Below, piece by piece: positions 35,229-43,687 of a stretch of DNA of 64,000 nt. Position 1 is the stretch's first letter, and every line of letters begins with the position of its first letter. A model generated the notes under the pieces. It was not told the origin of the DNA, searched no databases, and worked only from the letters and a program-made list of their open reading frames with translations. Origin of the DNA: Streptomyces sp. NBC_00569 (lineage in GTDB: Bacteria; Actinomycetota; Actinomycetes; Streptomycetales; Streptomycetaceae); the NCBI RefSeq assembly GCF_036345255.1, contig NZ_CP107783.1:4079501-4143500 (forward strand), read 5' to 3'. Position numbers and translations under genes: made by a program.

Positions 35229-35806
35229 ACGCAGTCCACCAGGTGGTCGTTGACCAGGCCGCAGGCCTGCATGAGCGCGTACGCCGTCGTCGGGCCGACG
35301 AAGCGCAGGCCGCGCTTCTTGAGCGCCTTGGACAGAGCCGTCGACTCGTCCGTGATCGCGGGGACGTCGCCGATGACGCGCGGCGCCGGGCGGGCGGCCG
35401 GGTCAGGGGCGTGCGACCAGATCAGGGTGTCCAGCTCGCCCTCGGGCCAGTCGGCGAGCACGCGCGCGTTGGCCAGCGTCGCGTCGATCTTGGCGCGGTT
35501 GCGGATGATGCCCTCGTCGGCGAGGAGCCGCTCGCGGTCGGTGTCCGTGAACGCGGCCACGTCGGAGATCTTGAACCCGGCGAACGCGGCGCGGAAGCCC
35601 TCGCGGCGACGCAGGATCGTGATCCAGGACAGGCCGGACTGGAACGCCTCCAGGGAGACCCGCTCGAACAGCGCGTCGTCGCCGTGGACGGGGCGGCCCC
35701 ACTCCTCGTCGTGATACGTCACGTAGTCCTCGGTGGACAGGCCCCACGGGCAGCGCAGCGCCCCGTCCGGGCCCGGTACGGCGCCGCCTGCGATCTCGTC
35801 GCTCAC
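35213..35806 (-). CDS. tag: DNA-3-methyladenine glycosylase I
   Basis: 197 residues. CPWGLSTEDYVTYHDEEWG at the N-terminus carries a Cys and His of the structural zinc site, and FVGPTTAYALMQACGLVNDHL the C-terminal part. It removes 3-methyladenine from alkylated DNA in base-excision repair. The GTG at 35804-35806 overlaps the stop of the DivIVA-domain gene (GTGA), the same pairing as Rv1209-tagA in M. tuberculosis. Confidence 0.93.
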   Translation of the reverse strand: MSDEIAGGAVPGPDGALRCPWGLSTEDYVTYHDEEWGRPVHGDDALFERVSLEAFQSGLSWITILRRREGFRAAFAGFKISDVAAFTDTDRERLLADEGIIRNRAKIDATLANARVLADWPEGELDTLIWSHAPDPAARPAPRVIGDVPAITDESTALSKALKKRGLRFVGPTTAYALMQACGLVNDHLVDCVARKR

Positions 35807-36162
35807 TGGTGGTCCTCTCCGGGGTATCGGCCGAAACCGGGTCCCTGGGGTCGCAGCTGGGCCCGCGCCCCCGACAGGGCGGTCTCCAGGTCGGCGATGC
35901 GCTGGTCCCGCTCGGCGAGCTCGGCGCCGAGCCGTCCGAGGGCGTCGTCCACCTCCGCCATGCGGTAGCCACGCAGCGCGACGGGCAGGCGCAGGGCCTC
36001 CACGTCGGCGCGGCCGACCGGCCGGTCGTAGGGCAGCGGGTCGGCGAACTGCTCGGGCGGCGCCTCCGGGAGCGCCCCGCTCTCGCCGCCGCCGAGCACG
36101 GCGAGCGTCACCGCGCCGACGACCACGACGAGCGCGACGACCAGAAACAAGAACATGACCAT
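35803..36162 (-). CDS. DivIVA-domain membrane protein
   Basis: 119 residues. The N-terminal membrane helix (MFLFLVVALVVVVGAVTLAVL) is followed by the short DivIVA-like motif LRGYRMAEVDDALGRL and a coiled-coil (AELAERDQRIADLETAL). Likely a small membrane-attached scaffold related to polar growth or cell-wall work. Co-transcribed with tag. The upstream 150 bases to folP are divergent promoters. Confidence 0.85.
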   Translation of the reverse strand: MVMFLFLVVALVVVVGAVTLAVLGGGESGALPEAPPEQFADPLPYDRPVGRADVEALRLPVALRGYRMAEVDDALGRLGAELAERDQRIADLETALSGARAQLRPQGPGFGRYPGEDHQ

Positions 36163-36312
36163 CTTCGCTGTCCCCTGGCTCGGAGCCCGGATCCGGTCCC
36201 GATCCCGGTCCGGAAACTGTCAGGGTCCGATCGTGCCATGAGGGTGTGACAGTTAAGGTCGCAGGCGACCGGTCGACAGGTTTCACAGCTGCCACAAGGA
36301 GAGTCACAGGGG

Positions 36313-37173
36313 ATGCTCAGGCTTGGCCCGCGCGAGTTCGGCGCACACGAGCCGGTGATCATGGCGATCGTCAACCGGACCCCTGACTCGTTCTACGACC
36401 AGGGCTCGACGTTCCACGACGAGCCCGCGCTCACCCGGGTCGAACAGGCCGTGGCGGAGGGCGCCGCGATCATCGACATCGGCGGGGTCAAGGCGGGCCC
36501 CGGCGACGAGGTGAGCGCGCAGGAGGAGGCGCGCCGCACGGTCGGCTTCGTGGCCGAGGTGCGCCGCCGCTTCCCGGACGTCGTCATCAGCGTCGACACC
36601 TGGCGGCACGACGTGGGCGAGGCGGTCTGCGAGGCCGGCGCCGATGTCCTGAACGACGCATGGGGCGGCGTCGACCCCAAGCTGGCGGAGGTCGCGGCAC
36701 GTTACGGGAAGGGCCTGGTCTGCACGCACGCGGGCGGCGCCGAGCCGCGTACGCGCCCGCACCGGGTCGCCTACGACGACGTGATGGCGGACATCCTCGA
36801 CGTGACGGTGGGGCTCGCCGAGCGGGCCGTGGCGCTGGGGGTGCCGCGCGAGTCGGTGCTCATCGACCCGGGGCACGACTTCGGCAAGAACACCCGGCAC
36901 AGCCTGGAGGCGACGCGCAGGCTGGGCGAGATGGTGGAGACGGGCTGGCCGGTCCTGGTGTCCCTGTCGAACAAGGACTTCGTCGGCGAGACGCTCGACA
37001 GGCCGGTCAAGGAGCGCGTGATCGGGACCCTGGCGACGACGGCGGTGTCGGCGTGGCTGGGCGCTCAGGTGTACCGGGTCCACGAGGTGGCCGAGACCAG
37101 GCAGGTGCTCGACATGGTGGCCACCATCGCCGGCCACCGGCCCCCGGCGGTCGCCCGCCGAGGGCTCGCGTAG
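36313..37173 (+). CDS. FolP2-like dihydropteroate synthase family protein
   Basis: 286 residues of the DHPS TIM-barrel. The motifs are altered: AIVNRTPDSFYDQG in place of the usual VNVTPDSFSDGG, DIGGVKAGPGDEV in place of the STRPG sulfonamide-site loop, and SNKDFVGET in place of SRKSFIG. These changes are typical of FolP2 (Rv1207), which in mycobacteria lacks dihydropteroate synthase activity. So this is probably not the folate enzyme; it may act on another pterin-like substrate. Confidence 0.88.
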   Translation: MLRLGPREFGAHEPVIMAIVNRTPDSFYDQGSTFHDEPALTRVEQAVAEGAAIIDIGGVKAGPGDEVSAQEEARRTVGFVAEVRRRFPDVVISVDTWRHDVGEAVCEAGADVLNDAWGGVDPKLAEVAARYGKGLVCTHAGGAEPRTRPHRVAYDDVMADILDVTVGLAERAVALGVPRESVLIDPGHDFGKNTRHSLEATRRLGEMVETGWPVLVSLSNKDFVGETLDRPVKERVIGTLATTAVSAWLGAQVYRVHEVAETRQVLDMVATIAGHRPPAVARRGLA

Positions 37174-37191
37174 GCGCCTGTCCTCAGGGCC

Positions 37192-37941
37192 TTACTTGCC
37201 GACTTCCTTGGTCACGAGGGAGATCGCCTCTTCCACGTCGTCCGTGACGTGGAACAGGAGCAGGTCGGCCTCGGAGGCCTTGCCCTGGGCGATGACGGTG
37301 TTCTTCAGCCAGTCGACCAGGCCGCTCCAGTACTGCGTTCCGAAGAGGACGATCGGGAAGCGCGTGACCTTCGTGGTCTGGACGAGAGTGAGTGCCTCGA
37401 ACAGCTCGTCCAGGGTGCCGAGGCCGCCCGGCAGGACCACGAAGCCCTGTGCGTACTTCACGAACATCGTCTTGCGGACGAAGAAGTAGCGGAAGTTCAG
37501 GCCGAGGTCGACGTACTGGTTGAGGCCCTGTTCGAAGGGCAGCTCGATGCCGAGGCCCACGGAGATGCCCTTGGCCTCGACGGCGCCCTGGTTCGCGGCC
37601 TGCATCGCGCCGGGGCCGCCGCCCGTGATGACCGCGAACCCGGCCTCGACGAGCGCCTTGCCGATGGCGACTCCGGCCGCGTACTCCGGCGAGTCCGTCT
37701 GCGTACGGGCCGAGCCGAACACGCTGATGGCGGGCGGGAGTTCGGCGAGCGTGCCGAAACCCTCGATGAACTCCGACTGGATGCGCAGGACCCGCCAGGG
37801 GTCGGTGTGCACCCACTCGGAGGGACCTTCGGAGTCGAGGAGGCGCTGGTCGGTGGTGCCCGGCTGGACCTGGTCGCGGCGACGGATCACCGGGCCGAGC
37901 CGCTGCTCCTTGGGACGCTTCCTGCCCTCGGGGTTGCTCAT
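37192..37941 (-). CDS. LOG-family phosphoribohydrolase
   Basis: 249 residues. The Rossmann core has SVFGSARTQ, the nucleotide-binding GGGPGAMQAANQGA and the signature PGGLGTLDELFEALTLVQT (PGGxGTxxE). Family enzymes split nucleotide 5'-monophosphates such as cytokinin ribotides to base and ribose 5-phosphate. ATG at 37939-37941. It corresponds to Rv1205 in the folP2 neighbourhood. Confidence 0.92.
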   Translation of the reverse strand: MSNPEGRKRPKEQRLGPVIRRRDQVQPGTTDQRLLDSEGPSEWVHTDPWRVLRIQSEFIEGFGTLAELPPAISVFGSARTQTDSPEYAAGVAIGKALVEAGFAVITGGGPGAMQAANQGAVEAKGISVGLGIELPFEQGLNQYVDLGLNFRYFFVRKTMFVKYAQGFVVLPGGLGTLDELFEALTLVQTTKVTRFPIVLFGTQYWSGLVDWLKNTVIAQGKASEADLLLFHVTDDVEEAISLVTKEVGK

Positions 37942-38014
37942 TCGCTGCTCCCTCCACTGCGTACGTGCAGCAAGGGTAGGTCTACGCGGGTTACGCGCGG
38001 GGGACCTCGGAGTG

Positions 38015-39094
38015 TCAGGCCGTGAGCCAGGAGCGCAGGCGTTCCTCGGCGGCGAGGATCTTGCGGGTGTCCACGTGCTCGTCCCTCTTGTGGGCGAAGA
38101 TCGGGTCGCCGGGGCCGTAGTTCACGGCGGGGACGCCGAGCGCGCTGAACCGGGAGACGTCCGTCCAGCCGAACTTGGGGCGGGCCTTGCCGCCGACGGC
38201 CGCCATGAAGGCGGCGGCGGCCGGGTGGTCGAGGCCGGGGCGCGCGCCGCCGGTGTGGTCGTCGACCACGTAGTCGTCGATGTCGCAGCCGGCGAAGAAG
38301 TCCCGGACGAAGGCCTCGGCCTCCTCGGGGCTGCGGTCGGGCGCGTAGCGGAAGTTGACGGTGACGGAGCAGGCGTCGGGGATGACGTTGGTGGCGACGC
38401 CGCCCTCGATGCGCACGGCGTTGAGGCCCTCGTGGAACCGGAGTCCGTCGACGACGGGCTTGCGGGGCTCGTACGCGGCGAGGCGTTCGAGGATGGGGGC
38501 GGCCTTGTGGACGGCGTTGGAGCCCATCCACGCGCGCGCGGAGTGCGCCCGCTCGCCCTTGGTCGTCAGGATGACGCGCAGGGTGCCCTGGCAGCCGCCC
38601 TCGACCTCGCCGTCGGTGCCCTCCAGGAGGATCGCGAAGTCGCCCTCCAGCCAGTCGGGGTGGGCCTCGGCCACATGTCCCAGACCGTTGAGGTGGGCGG
38701 CGACCTCTTCGTTGTCGTAGAAGACGAACGTGAGGTCGCGGTTGGGCTCGGTGACGGTCTGCGCGATGCGCAGCTGGACCGCGACGCCCGACTTCATGTC
38801 GCTGGTGCCGCAGCCCCACAGGACGCCGTCCTCGTCGAGGCGCGAGGGGACGTTGTCGGCGATCGGGACCGTGTCGATGTGCCCGGCGAGAATGACGCGC
38901 TCGGCGCGCCCCAGGTTCGTCCGCGCGACGATGTTGTTGCCGTACCGGTCGACCGTGAGGTGCGGCAGGGCGCGCAGGGCCGTCTCGATGGCGTCGGCGA
39001 GGGGCTTCTCCTGCCCGCTCGGCGACGCGAAGTCGACCAGCTGGGCGGTGAGCAGCGCGGCGTCCCGCGTGAGGTCAAGGGCGGTGAGGTCCAT
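38015..39094 (-). CDS. dapE: Succinyl-diaminopimelate desuccinylase
   Basis: 359 residues of the M20 metallopeptidase fold. LAGHIDTVPIADN carries the first metal ligands, WGCGTSDMKSG the bridging Asp, and FYDNEEVAAHLNGLGHV the catalytic Glu pair. It hydrolyses N-succinyl-LL-2,6-diaminopimelate to LL-DAP and succinate, a step of lysine and peptidoglycan synthesis. Another step of the same route, DapC, is encoded at 40971-42074. Confidence 0.94.
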   Translation of the reverse strand: MDLTALDLTRDAALLTAQLVDFASPSGQEKPLADAIETALRALPHLTVDRYGNNIVARTNLGRAERVILAGHIDTVPIADNVPSRLDEDGVLWGCGTSDMKSGVAVQLRIAQTVTEPNRDLTFVFYDNEEVAAHLNGLGHVAEAHPDWLEGDFAILLEGTDGEVEGGCQGTLRVILTTKGERAHSARAWMGSNAVHKAAPILERLAAYEPRKPVVDGLRFHEGLNAVRIEGGVATNVIPDACSVTVNFRYAPDRSPEEAEAFVRDFFAGCDIDDYVVDDHTGGARPGLDHPAAAAFMAAVGGKARPKFGWTDVSRFSALGVPAVNYGPGDPIFAHKRDEHVDTRKILAAEERLRSWLTA

Positions 39095-39156
39095 GGCGTC
39101 GACCCTAATGCCCGGCGGCCGCGGGCCCTGTCGGTGGCCTCCAGTACCTTTGACGC

Positions 39157-40083
39157 GTGCCTGAGCCCCCCACCCTCGTCCGGCGCGGCCGTCTCCTCCG
39201 TATCGGAGCGGCCGTCGTGGTGCTGCTCGCTGTCGCCGCGTATCTGGTGGTCCAGTACGTCTCGGGCGGCAGACCGGCCCCGCGCTGCACGGTCGTGTCG
39301 GGGAACGGCGACGGCGCGTCCTACGAGTTCACCTCCGAGCAGGCGGTGAACGCGGCGACGATCTCGGCCGTCGGCACCTCGCGCGGCATGCCCGAGCGCG
39401 CCGTCACGATCGCCCTCGCGACCGCGCTCCAGGAGTCGGGCCTGCGGAACATCCATCACGGCGACCGCGACTCGCTGGGCCTGTTCCAGCAGCGCCCGTC
39501 GGAGGGCTGGGGCACGCAGGCACAGATCATGGACCCGGTGTACGCGGCGGGGCGGTTCTACGAGCATCTGGACAAGATCCCGGGCTATTCGCGGCTGCCC
39601 CTGACCGTCGCCGCGCAACGGGTCCAGCGCAGCGGCTATCCGCAGGCGTACGCGAAGCACGAGCCGGACGCCACGCTGCTCGCCGCGGCGCTGACCGGCC
39701 GGGCGGGTGCGTCGCTGACCTGCGAGGGCCGGCCGAGCGGCACGGAGATCAGGAAGCCGGGCGATCCGGCGAAGGTGCGGGCGGCGCTGGTGCGTGACTT
39801 CGGGCGCGAGCTGTCGTCGGCGGCCGGCGCGGGCAGGCACGACGTGACCGTACCGGTGCCCGCCACGATGGACTCGGCCGAGGGCGGGGAGCAGCAGCGC
39901 GGCTGGGAGCTGGCGCACTGGGCGGTGGCCAACTCGTCGGCCCTGCACATCGAGCGGGTGTCCTACGCGGGCCGCGACTGGACCGCGGGCGACGCCGGCG
40001 GCACGTGGAGCGGGGCGGCGGCGCAGGCCGCGGCGGGGGCCGGCAAGGGCCTCCGAGAGGTCCGGATCGTCACCGCGCAGTAG
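39157..40083 (+). CDS. Membrane-anchored lysozyme-like protein
   Basis: 308 residues. One N-terminal helix (LLRIGAAVVVLLAVAAYLVVQYV) anchors an extracytoplasmic domain. The stretch ALATALQESGLRN, then DSLGLFQQRPSEGWG and YAAGRFYEHL, resembles SLT/lysozyme-type peptidoglycan-lytic domains, with Glu of QESGL as the likely catalytic acid. Such Streptomyces proteins are often labelled 'heavy metal transporter', for which I see no support. GTG start. Its promoter is within the 62 bases after dapE. Confidence 0.75.
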   Translation: MPEPPTLVRRGRLLRIGAAVVVLLAVAAYLVVQYVSGGRPAPRCTVVSGNGDGASYEFTSEQAVNAATISAVGTSRGMPERAVTIALATALQESGLRNIHHGDRDSLGLFQQRPSEGWGTQAQIMDPVYAAGRFYEHLDKIPGYSRLPLTVAAQRVQRSGYPQAYAKHEPDATLLAAALTGRAGASLTCEGRPSGTEIRKPGDPAKVRAALVRDFGRELSSAAGAGRHDVTVPVPATMDSAEGGEQQRGWELAHWAVANSSALHIERVSYAGRDWTAGDAGGTWSGAAAQAAAGAGKGLREVRIVTAQ

Positions 40084-40189
40084 TGCGGTTGATAGCTCGA
40101 TCGGGCGATGTACGTCATCCGGGGGCGACGTCCCGCACGGTTCTTCGCAGACCCCGTGGGCATATGCGGAAATCCCTTGCGGGCAAAGG

Positions 40190-40239
40190 GACGTAGGCGC
40201 TTTACGACCTCGCGGAGTGCGTGCCGTTTGCCCGTTTTT
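40190..40239 (+). terminator. Stem with T-tract after the lysozyme-like gene
   Basis: CGGGCAAA (40190-40197) pairs with TTTGCCCG (40227-40234), followed by TTTTT. The large loop makes it uncertain. Confidence 0.45.
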
Positions 40240-40255
40240 CGCCGCAGATGATAAT
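40228..40255 (+). promoter_or_regulatory. Candidate promoter of the secreted Ala-rich protein gene
   Basis: TTGCCC (40228-40233), 16 bases, GATAAT (40250-40255), ~129 bases before the ATG. An 8-bp hairpin (40330-40347) lies in the 5' UTR. The rest of the ~300-base region 40084-40383 shows nothing else. Confidence 0.5.
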
Positions 40256-40383
40256 GCGACACATTGCCAACTCTTTACGTTACGGGAGCGAAACCTTCGC
40301 GACCTTCGAGCGGTAGTCACTGCGTCCGAGCGCCGGGCACCCGGCGCCTGACACCACCGTTCTCTCCCGTCTAAGGAGCATCA

Positions 40384-40842
40384 ATGTCCCTCCCCCTGAC
40401 CCGCCGGATCGCCCGTGCCGCGCTGCTGATCGCAGCGGGAGCGGCTCCCGTGGTCGGAGCGGCCGGATCCGCGAGCGCCGTAGACCTCCCGGCCACCCCG
40501 AACGTGGGCGGCCTCACCGCGCTCGACGGCGCGAACGTCGGCAACACCGTCGACGGCGCCGCCAAGAACGTCAGCGGCCTCGCCGGTGACGCGGGCAGCA
40601 AGGCCGTGAAGAAGGCCGTGCCGACCGCGGGCAAGGCCGTGGGCCGGAGCGCCAAGACGGTCACCCCCGCCGCCCAGAAGGCGGCCGGTGACGTCGCGGG
40701 CAGCGCCGGTGACGTGGTCGGCAAGACCACGGGCGCGGCCACCCACAGCGGCATCCCGACCGACTCCCTCGGCAGCGGCCTGCCCACCGGCGCTCTCCCC
40801 GCCACGGGCGAGCTGCCGACGCAGGGCCTGCCGCTCGGCTGA
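40384..40842 (+). CDS. Secreted Ala/Gly/Thr-rich small protein
   Basis: 152 residues. A signal peptide (ARAALLIAAGAAPVVGAAGSASA) ends with an AxA site about residue 32. The mature part is low-complexity, with repeated AGDxGSKAVKKAVPTAGKA and AAQKAAGDVAGSAGDVVG units and a Gly/Pro/Leu-rich end. No catalytic motif. Shine-Dalgarno AAGGAG. It is a Streptomyces-type secreted protein of unknown role, with its own promoter and a strong terminator. Confidence 0.78.
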   Translation: MSLPLTRRIARAALLIAAGAAPVVGAAGSASAVDLPATPNVGGLTALDGANVGNTVDGAAKNVSGLAGDAGSKAVKKAVPTAGKAVGRSAKTVTPAAQKAAGDVAGSAGDVVGKTTGAATHSGIPTDSLGSGLPTGALPATGELPTQGLPLG

Positions 40843-40866
40843 GCATCCGGCAGGCAGCAAGAGTGA

Positions 40867-40908
40867 AAGGGGGCGGGGAGCCTGTGACGACAGGCTCCCC
40901 GCCCCCTT
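40867..40908 (+). terminator. Terminator
   Basis: An 18-bp perfect stem (40867-40884 with 40891-40908), 6-base loop, 24 bases after the stop. Confidence 0.9.
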
Positions 40909-40970
40909 CGCTGTGCCGTGAGCAGTGACTCGGACACCCAGCTCAGCCGCCCTGACTCAGACGCCGTGGC

Positions 40971-42074
40971 TCAGGCGCCCTGACTCAGGCGCTCGACCGC
41001 CGCGGCCACGCGCTCGTCGCTCGCCGTCAGCGCCACGCGGACGAACCGGTCGCCCGCGGGACCGTAGAAGTCGCCGGGCGCGACCAGGATCCCCAGCTCC
41101 GCCAGATGCGCCACGGTGTCCCAGCAGGACTCGTCGCGCGTGGCCCACAGGTAGAGGCTCGCCTCGCTGTGCTCGATACGGAAGCCGTGCTCGACCAGGG
41201 CGTCGCGCAGGGCCGCGCGGCGGGCCGCGTAGCGCCCGCGCTGCTCCTGTACGTGCTCGTCGTCGCCGAGCGCCGCGACGACGGCTGCCTGCGTCGGGGC
41301 GGACGTCATCATGCCGCCGTGCTTGCGGATCTGGAGCAGGTCGCCGAGGACGGCGGCGTCACCGGCCAGGAAGGCGGCCCGGTAGCCGGCGAGGTTCGAC
41401 CGCTTCGAGAGCGAGTGGACCGACACGATCCCCTCGTACGAGCCGCCGCAGACGTCCGGGTGCAGGACCGATACCGGGTCTGCCTCCCAGCCCAGCTCGA
41501 TGTAGCACTCGTCGGAGAAGATGAGGATGCCGTGCTCGCGTGCCCAGGCGACGATCCGGGTCAGTTCGTCCTTGGACAGGACGCGACCGGTCGGGTTCGA
41601 GGGCGAGTTGAGCCACAGGAGCTTGATCCCGGTCGGGTCGAGCTCCGTGGGGTCGTCGTACGCGACGTGGTCCGCGCGGGCGAGGCGGGCGCCGACCTCG
41701 TACGTCGGGTAGGCCAGGCGCGGGTAGGCGACCTTGTCTCCGGGGCCGAGGCCCAGCTGCGTCGGGAGCCAGGCCACGAGCTCCTTGGAGCCGACGATCG
41801 GCAGGACGTTGTGGTGGGTGAACCCGCGCGCGCCGAGGCGCCGCTCGCTCCAGCCCACGAGGGCGTCCCGCAGCTCGGGCGTGCCCCACACCGTGGGATA
41901 GCCCGGCGAGTCCGCGGCCGCGATCAGCGCTTTCTGGATCAGCTCGGGCACCGGGTCGACCGGTGTGCCGACGGAGAGGTCGACGATCCCGCCCTCATGG
42001 GCGGCGGCCGTCTTCTTGTACGGCTCGAGCTTGTCCCAGGGGAACGTGGGAAGGCGGTCGGAGACTGCGGACAC
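40971..42074 (-). CDS. dapC: Succinyldiaminopimelate transaminase
   Basis: 367 residues of the class I aminotransferase fold. NSPSNPTGRVLSKDEL and FSDECYIELGW bind the cofactor, and the PLP lysine is in SVHSLSKRSNLAGYR. It makes N-succinyl-LL-DAP from the keto precursor, upstream of DapE. GTG at 42072-42074 gives the usual start MSAVSDRLPTFPWDKLEPY. Paired with the ferredoxin gene upstream as in M. tuberculosis fdxC-dapC. Confidence 0.92.
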   Translation of the reverse strand: MSAVSDRLPTFPWDKLEPYKKTAAAHEGGIVDLSVGTPVDPVPELIQKALIAAADSPGYPTVWGTPELRDALVGWSERRLGARGFTHHNVLPIVGSKELVAWLPTQLGLGPGDKVAYPRLAYPTYEVGARLARADHVAYDDPTELDPTGIKLLWLNSPSNPTGRVLSKDELTRIVAWAREHGILIFSDECYIELGWEADPVSVLHPDVCGGSYEGIVSVHSLSKRSNLAGYRAAFLAGDAAVLGDLLQIRKHGGMMTSAPTQAAVVAALGDDEHVQEQRGRYAARRAALRDALVEHGFRIEHSEASLYLWATRDESCWDTVAHLAELGILVAPGDFYGPAGDRFVRVALTASDERVAAAVERLSQGA

Positions 42075-42176
42075 CTGGCTCACTTCTTTCGTACATGCTG
42101 CGCACTTGGGCAAACGCCTCGGTCCCGTACGGCGGGCGTGCCGTACGGGACCGGGGCGGCGCGATATGCGGCCCGC

Positions 42177-42497
42177 TTACTGGTTCTGCGGCGGAAGCGC
42201 GGCGATGAAGGCGTGGTCGCGCTCGATCAGGCCGAGCTTGCTGGCGCCGCCGGGCGAACCGAGCTCGTCGAAGAACTCGACGTTCGCCTTGTAGTAGTCC
42301 TTCCACTCTTCGGGAGTGTCGTCCTCGTAGAAGATCGCCTCGACCGGGCAGACCGGCTCACAGGCTCCACAGTCGACGCATTCGTCCGGGTGGATGTACA
42401 AGGACCGGGAGCCCTCGTAGATGCAGTCGACCGGGCACTCCTCGATGCACGCCTTGTCCTTCACGTCGACACAAGGCTGCGCGATGACGTAGGTCAC
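42177..42497 (-). CDS. fdxA: Seven-iron ferredoxin
   Basis: 106 residues. CVDVKDKACIEECPVDCIYEG and CVDCGACEPVCPVEAI supply the cysteines for one 3Fe-4S and one 4Fe-4S cluster, typical of FdxA. An electron carrier, often for P450s and other oxidoreductases. GTG at 42495-42497 gives the family start MTYVIAQPC. 102 bases separate it from dapC. Confidence 0.94.
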   Translation of the reverse strand: MTYVIAQPCVDVKDKACIEECPVDCIYEGSRSLYIHPDECVDCGACEPVCPVEAIFYEDDTPEEWKDYYKANVEFFDELGSPGGASKLGLIERDHAFIAALPPQNQ

Positions 42498-42638
42498 GCT
42501 GTCGTTCCTCCTCGATAGGGCGCGGCGGGCCGATCTGCGGCTCCGTCCGCGTGGCGCGCGGGAGCGCGGCGTCGTCGATGCCCGCACCTAGTATCTCCGT
42601 TCCTGGGCATGATCCGAACAGGAGGGGTGGACGGAGCT

Positions 42639-43676
42639 GTGGAATTCACTGCGGGCGGACGGCTCGAGGTTCGCTTGACGGCCTCTGACGTGGGAAAACG
42701 TGTGTCTGTGCGGCGGCTGACCGAGGGCGGCTCGCAGGGTGGGAAGTTCACCGACACGGTCGGAGTTCTCACATCGTGGAACGCGGGTGTGCTGCTCATC
42801 ACAAAGCGGGGTGGCGAGCAGGTCCGGATTCCGGAATCGTCACTGGTCGCGGGGAAGGTCGTGCCGGCCGCGCCCGCCCGGCGCCGGGGGCCCGCCGCGT
42901 CGTACGAGGAGCTGGCGCGGGTGGCCGCGCGCGCGTGGCAGCCGGTGGAGAGCGAGCGGCTCGGCGACTGGGAGCTGCGGGCCGCCTCCGGGTTCACCCG
43001 GCGGGCCAATTCGGTGCTGCCACTGGGTGATCCGGGGCTCCCCCTCGACGAGGCGCTCTCCCGTGTCCGTGCCTGGTACGAGCGGCGCGGACTGCCCGCG
43101 TACATCCAGACCGCGACCGGCGCCGAGGGCACGCAGGAGCTGCTGTGCGCGGAGCTGGAGGCGCGGGCGTGGGTGCGTGAGGTCAGCGCGGAGATGTGGG
43201 TCGGCGGGCTCGCGCCGGTCGCGGACGGCGTGGACCTGGGCGCCGGGGTCGAGCTGACGCGGGAGCCGGGCGAGGCGTGGCTCGGCCGGTACCAGCGCAA
43301 GGGCGCGAGCGAGGTGGCCCTGAAGGTGCTGACCGCCGGGCCTTCCGTGTGGTTCGCGACCGTGCCGGGCGAGGGCGGGGAGCCCGACGCGATCGGGCGG
43401 TGCGTCGTGGACGGGCGGTGGGCCGGTTTCGCGGCGGTCGAGGTGGCTCCGTCACGGCGGCGCCAGGGCCTGGCGTCCGCCGTGATGACGGCGCTCTCGC
43501 GGCGCGCACTGGAGGAGGGCGCGTCGGCGGCCTGGCTCCAGGTGGAGGCGGACAACGGGGGGGCTCAGGCGCTGTACGGGCGGCTGGGATTCGCCGCGCA
43601 CCACGCGTACCACCACTACCGCGCACCGGAACCGCACCCGGACCCGGACCGGGACCCGAACCCGGCCGGACACTGA
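42639..43676 (+). CDS. GNAT acetyltransferase
   Basis: 345 residues. The N-terminal ~65 residues form a small SH3-like barrel (DVGKRVSVRRL; GVLTSWNAGVLLITKRGGEQ). The C-terminus is a GNAT domain with the acetyl-CoA loop VEVAPSRRRQGLASAVM and QVEADNGGAQALYGRLGF. Substrate unknown. I chose GTG at 42639 because the family begins at VEFTAGGRLEVRL; the Shine-Dalgarno GGAGG is 13 bases away, so the start could be 42609 or 42627. Confidence 0.82.
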   Translation: MEFTAGGRLEVRLTASDVGKRVSVRRLTEGGSQGGKFTDTVGVLTSWNAGVLLITKRGGEQVRIPESSLVAGKVVPAAPARRRGPAASYEELARVAARAWQPVESERLGDWELRAASGFTRRANSVLPLGDPGLPLDEALSRVRAWYERRGLPAYIQTATGAEGTQELLCAELEARAWVREVSAEMWVGGLAPVADGVDLGAGVELTREPGEAWLGRYQRKGASEVALKVLTAGPSVWFATVPGEGGEPDAIGRCVVDGRWAGFAAVEVAPSRRRQGLASAVMTALSRRALEEGASAAWLQVEADNGGAQALYGRLGFAAHHAYHHYRAPEPHPDPDRDPNPAGH

Positions 43677-43687
43677 GCGAGGCACGT

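Noticed and set aside
40190..40383. c-di-AMP (ydaO-type) riboswitch before the secreted protein gene
   Set aside because: I could not find the conserved motifs of that class; a stem with T-tract and a promoter account for the region.
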